Source: Paracoccaceae bacterium (GTDB lineage: Bacteria > Pseudomonadota > Alphaproteobacteria > Rhodobacterales > Rhodobacteraceae). From it: DNA of 12,478 nucleotides. Location: assembly GCA_013214715.1 (NCBI GenBank), contig JABSSB010000163.1, positions 1-12,478 of the forward strand, in the 5' to 3' direction. The translations under genes were made by a program, and so were the position numbers. Below the pieces are notes generated by a model. The model worked only from the letters and a program-made list of their open reading frames with translations. It was not told the origin of the DNA and did no database searches. This document shows, piece by piece, positions 1 through 4,882 of the stretch (its first letter is position 1; each line of letters starts with the position of its first letter).

Positions 1-95
1 TACAATCCTGACAATAGTCATAAGGAATTCGAAATTCAACCGTGCCCTTCAAATTTGGCATATCCAACAAATTGTGCTGCGCAAGGATGCAGATA

Positions 96-359
96 CTAAC
101 TAATAGCGTCACAATTTCTTATGTAGCTGAGCCCAAAATCGGTAATCCCCACCTTGTTTGGTAACGGTTCTAGCCCGTACCTGAACGACCGAATTCGGAA
201 TTCAACTAGACCGGCGTCTCTAAGAACACTCAAGGAATTCAGCAGTATGTGGTTTCTTTCGTCCCCGTACGACGCGGACAAAAGCACCGGACATGGATGG
301 CGGTCCGACAAATGCCTGAGCAAATCCAAGTCTGACCTTGCAAGGGACAAATGTGACAA
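96..359 (-). CDS. Small winged-helix-like protein (hypothetical)
   Basis: An 87-residue reading frame whose composition looks like a compact winged-helix domain: helix-rich N-terminal half (LDLLRHLSD, then ILLNSLSVLRDAGLVEFR at about residues 38-55) followed by a wing-like stretch and the ITDFGLSYI tail seen at the end of many MarR/ArsR-type DNA-binding domains. That is a pattern judgement, not a family hit. The only available start is TTG at 359, with an in-frame stop 18 bases upstream and no good ribosome binding site, so it could be a 3' fragment or a frameshifted gene. Just downstream on the same strand, an ATG at 61 opens a frame running off the window (MPNLKGTVEFRIPYDYCQDC), possibly the next gene, but only 20 codons are visible. 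Function unknown; if real, a local regulator. Confidence 0.4.
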   Translation of the reverse strand: MSHLSLARSDLDLLRHLSDRHPCPVLLSASYGDERNHILLNSLSVLRDAGLVEFRIRSFRYGLEPLPNKVGITDFGLSYIRNCDAIS

Positions 360-658
360 CTCAGCACCCGCTGCTCAACCTCTTCAATGCGCGGACCTAG
401 GACGGTTTATCGGTCTTCCAAATAGTCGGCGCCCTAGAATCAACATGCCAACAATGATTCTCTGGTTCAATGAGACCTCTCCCAAATCGCCAAAACCAAT
501 GTCAGCACGGACTGCCTCAGTGGACGTATGACGCCAGGATTTCGTCAGAATGGATTCACACATACGGATCCAGAATTCAGCCTTTTCAATGGACTAGGAC
601 GTAAGGAAATTTGGTTGCAAAACCTTACTAATTTTGTCATCTATTTTACAGCTCAGCG
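360..658. other. Stretch without a convincing gene
   Basis: No gene of normal length or codon use is visible on either strand. The long plus-strand frame over 154-531 is rich in Ser, Arg and Pro and looks like the antisense shadow of the minus-strand frame at 96-359. One sub-threshold minus-strand frame, 384-563 (ATG at 563, 59 codons, stop TGA), reads sensibly in its middle (ADIGFGDLGEVSLNQRIIVG) and lies 24 bases upstream of the winged-helix frame, but has no Shine-Dalgarno sequence at a usable distance. An imperfect hairpin is possible at 601-628 (GTAAGG/CCTTAC arms, 16-base loop). The area may contain decayed genes. Confidence 0.5.
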
Positions 659-709
659 ATGCACCCTGCTCAGCCCGGCCAATCGAAGACTTCCAAGAAG
701 GCCGACCAG

Positions 710-931
710 ATGGATAAAACTCTGCTAGATTTGCTGAACATCGATGATCATGCGAAAAGGTATGGCTGCGGATTAAACCCAAAGCTTCGCATGGCTATCG
801 AACAGGATACGCGGTTTCGGGCGAAAGCCGCATCTCCGAGCAATTCACTTCCCGACACCGCGACGACCCTTCCAAAAAATGTTGTCCGATTGCCTTTGGG
901 CAAAACACCGGCCAGGAGATCGCACGGATGA
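710..931 (+). CDS. Small hypothetical protein, coupled to the next gene
   Basis: A 73-residue protein I do not recognise. Its N-terminal third is plausible folded protein (MDKTLLDLLNIDDHAKRYG, then NPKLRMAIEQDTRF); the rest is low-complexity and rich in Ser, Thr, Pro and basic residues, ending without a clear domain. No signal peptide or membrane segment. I chose ATG 710 because AGAAGG lies 8 bases upstream (696-701); an in-frame ATG at 659 would add 17 residues but has no ribosome binding site. The stop overlaps the start of the following gene in an ATGA arrangement (928-931), which indicates translational coupling and supports it being real. Role unknown; it is presumably cotranscribed with the 928-1422 gene. 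Confidence 0.42.
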   Translation: MDKTLLDLLNIDDHAKRYGCGLNPKLRMAIEQDTRFRAKAASPSNSLPDTATTLPKNVVRLPLGKTPARRSHG

Positions 932-1422
932 CGCTTGGGTCACATCAATCCGGCCTTGCGGCCAAACATCTTCCATTGGATGAGTTTGAACGAGGGCTAT
1001 TGGCAATATCGCGTAATCTCTTTCTCACCTTTGCTGAACCGGACGGACACAGCTGGCAGATTGCCTTCAAAATTGCTGAAGAACGCTTGGGGGAGACGCT
1101 GGGGCTTTCAGCAGCACATCTGACTGGAAAACTTGTCCGAGCCATCCTGCGATCACGCACCATACCCTTTGAGTTCACTGACCCTATGGATGCCGACCAG
1201 CGCGGTGTGGTCACTCATGACGAGGTCTGTCTGATGTCTATGATCCATCACATGCGCCGAGATCAGACAGCCCCCGCACGGGCAGCGCTGGAAGACCTGA
1301 CCAATGGACACATGGATCCCGAAGTCATTCGTGCTGGTCTTGGTCTTGCATCTCGGTTTTCAAAAGGGGCCTCGGTCGATACGAGACCCCGAAACAAACC
1401 AAGACTTACGATAGTTTCCTAA
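928..1422 (+). CDS. Hypothetical protein, paralogue of the 2385-2903 product
   Basis: A 164-residue soluble protein with no signal peptide or membrane segment and no motif I can assign to a named family. By eye it aligns along its middle with the product of 2385-2903: FE at residue 20 with FE at 25, SR at 28-29 with SR at 34-35, FAxP at 35-38 with FAxP at 41-44, Trp43 with Trp49, RSxxxxFxF around 75-83, VT(x)HE-like at 95-99, Met103 with Met109, then an RRxQ motif (110-113) and an Ala-rich helix. Over most of this the offset is a constant six residues. It lacks the Cys-Pro-Cys-Cys cluster of its partner: the equivalent segment reads DADQRG. It overlaps the upstream small gene by four bases, and its stop overlaps the stop of the convergent siderophore reductase gene by three bases. 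A role in iron handling is inferred only from this neighbourhood. Confidence 0.65.
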   Translation: MTLGSHQSGLAAKHLPLDEFERGLLAISRNLFLTFAEPDGHSWQIAFKIAEERLGETLGLSAAHLTGKLVRAILRSRTIPFEFTDPMDADQRGVVTHDEVCLMSMIHHMRRDQTAPARAALEDLTNGHMDPEVIRAGLGLASRFSKGASVDTRPRNKPRLTIVS

Positions 1423-2237
1423 TAGGTTGCTAACGCCGCCTCATCCGCGTCTGTTTGGGCGCGCTTCACCTGTTGATGTCCGTCTTCGGTCATGCCGATA
1501 TGCCAGTAGCCAGAGGCATAGGCATCCTTTCGATCCACGGCGCGCTGTGCTCTGACCAGAAAACGAAGGCTGCGCACGGCTGAGGTCTCTCCAGCAATGA
1601 GTGTTTTTACCCGCCCATTTGGCCAATCAAGTCGTGTGATCAGATCTTCTTGGACGGTGCTGGCCTTATGCGGATTTGGATTCACGATCCAATGCTGAAC
1701 AATCCCCCGAGGTGCGATGATTTCCTGACGATCCTCTGGTGACATGATTTCGAATACCGCCACGCCACGCGCGTCTTTTGGCATGATTTCCAACGCAGCT
1801 GATGCCAAGGGCAAGGCTGACATGTCCGCCGCAATCAGATACCAATCGGCATCGAACCTGGTCAGCTTTGGGCGTCCAGGCCCGGCAAACCCACAGAAGT
1901 CCAGATCCGTTGCCAATTCGGCCCAGCTGGATGCCGGGCCCGGATTATCATGCGCGACAAAGTCAATATCGATCTCGTTGGTGTCACACCTGATGGACCG
2001 CACGGTGTAGGTGCGGGTTGTTGGACGCGGCCCATTTTGCATTTGTGCTAGAAACTCCGCTCGGGTTTGACCGGGCATTGGGATCAACAATTTACAATGT
2101 CCGCCTGCGCAATCCGCTGGCAAGCCCGATACGGCCGGGCCGGTCAGTGTAACCCGGATCATATTGGGGGTGATGCGAGCCGTTCGCAAAACGGACAACA
2201 GTAAAGGCGTTCTTTCGGGTGGATTGGATGTGATCAT
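1419..2237 (-). CDS. Siderophore-interacting FAD/NAD(P)H ferric-chelate reductase
   Basis: A 272-residue member of the siderophore-interacting protein family (YqjH/ViuB-like), cytoplasmic flavoproteins that reduce ferric iron bound to imported siderophores so that it is released as Fe(II). An N-terminal FAD-binding barrel carries the flavin motif RTYTVR at residues 75-80, followed by the HDNPGPASSWA stretch (96-106) that contacts the flavin and leads into GFAGPG (116-121). The C-terminal pyridine-nucleotide half shows AADMSALPLASAAL (136-149), AGETSAVRSLR (215-225) and the typical terminal YWHIGMTEDGH (244-254). Length is normal. ATG at 2237 is preceded by a GGGGGA ribosome binding site about six bases away. 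The gene is divergent from the cysteine-rich 2385-2903 gene across an AT-rich region and converges with 928-1422. No receptor or siderophore gene is visible here. Family assignment is strong; the particular siderophore is unknown. Confidence 0.93.
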   Translation of the reverse strand: MITSNPPERTPLLLSVLRTARITPNMIRVTLTGPAVSGLPADCAGGHCKLLIPMPGQTRAEFLAQMQNGPRPTTRTYTVRSIRCDTNEIDIDFVAHDNPGPASSWAELATDLDFCGFAGPGRPKLTRFDADWYLIAADMSALPLASAALEIMPKDARGVAVFEIMSPEDRQEIIAPRGIVQHWIVNPNPHKASTVQEDLITRLDWPNGRVKTLIAGETSAVRSLRFLVRAQRAVDRKDAYASGYWHIGMTEDGHQQVKRAQTDADEAALATY

Positions 2238-2384
2238 GTCTGTTCCCCCTTGCGCACAGGAATGTCTGGTTGGCGCAAAAAAATATTTGACAATATATTT
2301 CTGAGTAAATTAGTAAGCTACTTGTGTCCAGCCAGAACTTCGATCAGCTAAGCACAGCGTTGACTGATCCTGAAAGGCACCTTC
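2238..2384. promoter_or_regulatory. Divergent AT-rich promoter region
   Basis: A 147-base region between the siderophore reductase (leftward) and the cysteine-rich protein (rightward). Its core at 2279-2312 is the most AT-rich stretch around and contains two short palindromes side by side, AAATATTT (2281-2288) and AATATATT (2292-2299), and an ATTT-N6-AAAT dyad (2297-2310). A TTGACA at 2287-2292 could be a -35 box for the rightward gene, but the -10 is poor. TGA-N9-TCT at 2288-2302 is one base away from the RirA iron-box pattern TGA-N9-TCA, which would fit iron control, but such a match is weak evidence. GAAAGG at 2372-2377 is a good ribosome binding site for the ATG at 2385. Confidence 0.4.
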
Positions 2385-2903
2385 ATGTCCCAAAACAGTC
2401 CAACATCCTGCCCTGGCGAGAACCCGGGACGCCCGTTATATGATCTTGGGTATCGGTTTGAAGAGCAGGCTGTTCTGACCCTTTCACGATATTACTTTGC
2501 GAGCTTTGCTGCACCACAAAGCCAAGGTTGGCTTGGTGCGGTCAGAACATCAAAAGAGCTGTTTGGCACTAAAGCTGGACCAAATGTAGCAGTCGGTGTC
2601 CTCGAGGCTGTTCAGGCCATGAGATCGACGCGGCAATCGTGTTTCGTATTCAACTCGCCTCAATGCCCATGTTGCGCAATTTATGTCACGTCTCACGAAC
2701 AAAGCTTTATGAGCACCTTGCGCGCCTTGGCACGGAGAAATCAGGAGGCTGCGACCGCGCATGCCAACCTTCTATGCGAGTTTGGCGATGTGTCGGATTT
2801 CCTGTCAGCCTTGTGCGCTCTGCTATGCATTTTGCAGCCAGATAAATCGGACATTTGGCGCCAAACTGAACTCGAAATGGAAGAATTGCATGCTCTAAGG
2901 TAA
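2385..2903 (+). CDS. Cysteine-rich hypothetical protein with CPCC motif
   Basis: A 172-residue soluble protein of no family I recognise, with eight cysteines (9, 86, 94, 96, 97, 131, 144, 148). Three are packed in a CPCC motif at 94-97 inside SPQCPCCAIYVTSHE, with His104 close by; such spacing could bind iron, zinc or an iron-sulfur cluster, or act as a thiol redox site. The surrounding sequence is mainly helical and aligns with the product of 928-1422 (see that entry), which lacks these cysteines. GAAAGG seven bases upstream of ATG 2385 supports the start. It is divergent from the siderophore-interacting reductase, sharing its promoter region, so joint iron control is a reasonable guess. An iron sensor, a redox partner of the reductase, or a chelate-handling protein are possible roles; none is shown by the sequence. 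Confidence 0.72.
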   Translation: MSQNSPTSCPGENPGRPLYDLGYRFEEQAVLTLSRYYFASFAAPQSQGWLGAVRTSKELFGTKAGPNVAVGVLEAVQAMRSTRQSCFVFNSPQCPCCAIYVTSHEQSFMSTLRALARRNQEAATAHANLLCEFGDVSDFLSALCALLCILQPDKSDIWRQTELEMEELHALR

Positions 2904-2917
2904 CTTAGATCTGCATA

Positions 2918-2993
2918 GCATATCCGCACCGCCGCGCTGGCGCGAAATTGGTCGCACAGCTTTGAAATTTAGAATCGGGCGGTGCGGATATGC
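2918..2993. repeat. 16-bp perfect inverted repeat with 44-base spacer
   Basis: The arms GCATATCCGCACCGCC (2918-2933) and GGCGGTGCGGATATGC (2978-2993) are exact reverse complements. The spacer begins with a second small dyad, CGCG-CTGG-CGCG (2933-2944). There is no T tract on either side and the loop is long, so this does not look like a standard terminator. It may be a small non-autonomous mobile element, a pair of insertion-sequence ends facing each other, or a protein-binding site. It lies between the end of the cysteine-rich gene and the truncated insertion sequence. Confidence 0.75.
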
Positions 2994-3067
2994 GACGAAC
3001 AACTCTTTCCAATTCTTGTCTCCCCCGGCGCGGCAAAATGCCAAGGTGAGTAATTAGCCATTTCTAT

Positions 3068-3415
3068 TCAGGCGGCCACGCCCCCTTTCTTCAGCCGCAT
3101 ACTCGTGGCCATGCGGTGCGTTTTGAGGTGGGTTGCGTCGACCATCAGCGTCTCAATGTCACCGCCCTGCTTGGCCGATTCCCGCAGCATCCTGGCAAAG
3201 ATACCCTTCTCGCACCAGCGCTTCCAACGGCTGTAGAGCGTTTTCGGCGGGCCGTCTGCCGAGGGCGCATTCCGCCACTGTAAGCCTTTACGATTGATGA
3301 AGATAATCCCACTCAAAACATGCCGGTCATCGACCCGAGTCTTGCCATGTGATTTGGGGAAACATGGCGAGAGCTTCGCCATTTGCTGATCCGTCAACCA
3401 GAAAAGATCGCTCAT
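3068..3415 (-). pseudogene. IS5-family transposase, N-terminal frame only (orfA)
   Basis: A 115-residue protein matching the N-terminal (DUF4096-like) part of IS5-family transposases: MSDLFWLTDQQM start, then GKTRVDDRHVLSGIIFIN, the LQWRNAP and LYSRWKRW motifs, and VDATHLKTHR near residue 100, which holds the first catalytic aspartate of the DDE triad. In this group orfA ends at an A/G-rich slippery run, and a -1 shift continues into orfB, which supplies the other two acidic residues. The slippery run is present (AAGAAAGGGGGC, minus strand, 3080-3091), and the shifted frame begins GRGRL as expected. It then departs from the family sequence right after the orfA stop and soon hits a stop. So orfB has been lost and the transposase is inactive. 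ATG 3415 is preferred over the upstream 3466 ATG because a GGAG site lies seven bases before it and it matches the family start. Confidence 0.85.
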
Positions 3416-3470
3416 GTCACCGCTCCGTTTTAAGCAGCCGTGAATCATCGGCAGAGCGGAAATCAATGCA
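3068..3470 (-). mobile_element. Remnant of an IS5-family insertion sequence
   Basis: The 5' half of a two-frame IS5-family element (IS427-like group): its leader and first reading frame remain and the second frame is gone. The left limit is the break just after the first-frame stop at about 3068. The right limit is uncertain; noncoding leader sequence continues beyond the start codon to at least about 3470, and no terminal inverted repeat or target duplication could be recognised with confidence. It cannot move by itself. Confidence 0.55.
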
Positions 3471-3590
3471 TCCTGACCCGAGCCTTTGAACCGGTGGGAA
3501 ACCTAATATGCCCCCAAGTTCCCCCGAGCCAATTGTTCGGGACCATGCCAACCCATCAAGGAAGCTCAACCCAAAGAAACATAAGATTTT

Positions 3591-3667
3591 TGGTAGCGGA
3601 GGAGGGACTTGAACCCCCGACACGCGGATTATGATTCCGCTGCTCTAACCAACTGAGCTACTCCGCC
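3591..3667 (-). tRNA. tRNA-Met (CAU), elongator type
   Basis: Read on the minus strand, this 77-base gene folds into a full cloverleaf. The acceptor 5' strand GGCGGAG pairs with CTCCGCT, with a G-U as the first pair. The D arm contains AGCTCAGTTGGTTAGAGC, the anticodon stem is GCGGA/TCCGC with loop ATCATAA and anticodon CAT, and the T arm contains GGTTCAAGTCC. The discriminator is A and CCA is encoded. CAU is shared with initiator tRNA and with the lysidine-modified tRNA-Ile2; the A-U rich loop closing and overall sequence match the alphaproteobacterial elongator tRNA-Met as I know it. Its 3' end points toward the accessory segment. Confidence 0.95.
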
Positions 3668-3699
3668 ATCCGATGAGATCACAGCCTCGCTGCGCCTCA

Positions 3700-3732
3700 G
3701 GCTTGGGCCGTTTAAGACACCGGCCCCAAGCC
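3700..3732. other. Strong stem-loop between hemE and tRNA-Met
   Basis: GGCTTGGGCCG (3700-3710) pairs with CGGCCCCAAGCC (3721-3732), an 11-bp stem with one bulged base and a 10-base loop. A smaller hairpin, CCGGT-GAA-ACCGG, lies at 3747-3759, nearer the hemE stop. Neither is followed by a run of T on the minus strand, so they are not clear intrinsic terminators. They may instead stabilise the hemE transcript end or act in readthrough to the tRNA. Confidence 0.45.
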
Positions 3733-3768
3733 GTCAAGCGTGAAATCCGGTGAAACCGGCACCCACCG

Positions 3769-4803
3769 TCATTTTCCGCTGCGCACCGTTTCGATCATCA
3801 GCGCAACGTTCTCGGGATCTGCATCCGGAGTGATACCATGGCCCAGGTTAAAGATATGCGGGCCTTTGGAAAACGCCTCGACAATGGCGCGCGTTTCCTC
3901 GACCAGAGCCTGACCGCCCGTCACCATATGGGACGACGCCAGGTTGCCCTGCACGCACCCGTCGGCCTGAACATGTTCGGCTGCCCAACTGGCCGCGACC
4001 CCCGAATCGAGCGCGACGCAATCCACGCCGGTCGCCTTGGCAAAGCCGATATATTTCTCGCCCGCTTCGCGCGGGAAGCCGATCACGGGGATATGCGGAT
4101 AGCGCGCCTTGAGCGCAGCGGTGATCTTGCGGCAGGGTTCGAGCGCATAGGCGTCGAAATCCGCGCCTTTGAGCGATCCGGCCCAGCTGTCGAAGATTTT
4201 GACCACTTCGGCCCCGGCCTCGATCTGCATCGCCAGATATTCAATCGTGGCGTCCGTGATCCGGTCCAGAAGCCCTTCGAACACCGCGCGGTTTTCGTCC
4301 TTCAGCGCATGGGCCGGCCCCTGATCCGGCGTGCCGCGCCCTGCGATCATATAGGTCGCCACAGTCCAGGGCGCCCCGGCAAAGCCGATCAGTGTTGTCT
4401 CGGACGGCAATTCCCGCGACAGGATGCGCACGGTCTCATAGATGGGGTTCAGCGTCTCATGGATGGCGTCGGTAGGCTTCAGCGCGTCCAGCTCTGCTTG
4501 GCTGGTCAGGGTCGACAGGCGCGGGCCTTCGCCGGTGACAAACCACAAATCCGCGCCCAAAGCCTGCGGCACCAGCAGAATGTCGGCAAAAAGGATCGCG
4601 GCATCAAATCCATAGCGGCGGATCGGCTGCAATGTCACCTCGGCGGCGAGATCTGAGTTATAACAGAGCGACAGGAAATCCCCTGCCTCGGCCCGCGTCG
4701 CTCGGTATTCCGGCAGATATCGGCCCGCCTGACGCATCATCCAGATTGGTGGCACGGCCTGTGTCTCTCCGGCCAGTGCTTTGAGGATTGTCTTCTCTAC
4801 CAT
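3769..4803 (-). CDS. hemE: Uroporphyrinogen decarboxylase
   Basis: Catalyses removal of the four acetate carboxyl groups of uroporphyrinogen III to give coproporphyrinogen III, a cytosolic, cofactor-free step of heme and bacteriochlorophyll synthesis. The 344-residue product is full length. It shows the N-terminal signature PPIWMMRQAGRYLPEYR (residues 18-34), whose arginines bind substrate carboxylates; FADIL with the catalytic Asp73; GFAGAPWTVATYMIAG (140-155) with the conserved Tyr151; and NLGHGITPD near the end with His322. The frame extends upstream to 4929, but ATG 4803 is preferred: AGGGA lies seven bases before it, homologues start close to KTILKALAGE, and the longer version would run through the hemC promoter. 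ATG 4809 is possible but its ribosome binding site would be only a base away. Divergent from hemC. Confidence 0.97.
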   Translation of the reverse strand: MVEKTILKALAGETQAVPPIWMMRQAGRYLPEYRATRAEAGDFLSLCYNSDLAAEVTLQPIRRYGFDAAILFADILLVPQALGADLWFVTGEGPRLSTLTSQAELDALKPTDAIHETLNPIYETVRILSRELPSETTLIGFAGAPWTVATYMIAGRGTPDQGPAHALKDENRAVFEGLLDRITDATIEYLAMQIEAGAEVVKIFDSWAGSLKGADFDAYALEPCRKITAALKARYPHIPVIGFPREAGEKYIGFAKATGVDCVALDSGVAASWAAEHVQADGCVQGNLASSHMVTGGQALVEETRAIVEAFSKGPHIFNLGHGITPDADPENVALMIETVRSGK

Positions 4804-4840
4804 CTGCATGTCCCTTGTATCTCTGTGCCATTCAGTCAAG

Positions 4841-4881
4841 GTTGACACTTGGAATGTCAACACTGTCGCGTTAGCAAGACA
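4841..4881. promoter_or_regulatory. hemE/hemC intergenic operator candidates
   Basis: The 79 bases between the two heme genes contain a perfect dyad, GTTGACA-N7-TGTCAAC (4841-4861). It places a TTGACA -35-like hexamer in each direction (4842-4847 plus; 4855-4860 minus), although I see no good -10 for either at normal spacing. Directly next to it is TGTC-N10-GACA (4864-4881), which fits the TGT-N12-ACA pattern described for CrtJ/PpsR, the redox/light repressors that in Rhodobacter also act on heme genes. The second dyad ends just before the hemC start codon at 4883. Assignment to a regulator is inference. Confidence 0.45.
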
Positions 4882-4882
4882 C

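Noticed and set aside
154..531. 125-codon plus-strand frame near the window start
   Set aside because: Overlaps the more protein-like minus-strand frame at 96-359 and has a Ser/Arg/Pro-rich, unstructured composition typical of antisense frames.
2918..2993. Start of a CRISPR-like or tandem repeat array
   Set aside because: Only two inverted arms are present, with no direct repeats and no regularly spaced units.
3523..3541. Terminator after tRNA-Met (TCGGG/CCCGA arms)
   Set aside because: The stem is only five base pairs with no T run on the minus strand, about 50 bases from the tRNA end; insufficient support.
3838..4656. 272-codon open frame on the plus strand opposite hemE
   Set aside because: Antisense shadow of hemE; composition is Arg/His/Gln-rich and shows no domain.
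4781..4882. Upstream ATG at 4781 as hemC start
   Set aside because: It would lie inside the opposite hemE coding region and add 34 residues absent from the family, whose sequence starts just before KIGTRGSPLAL.
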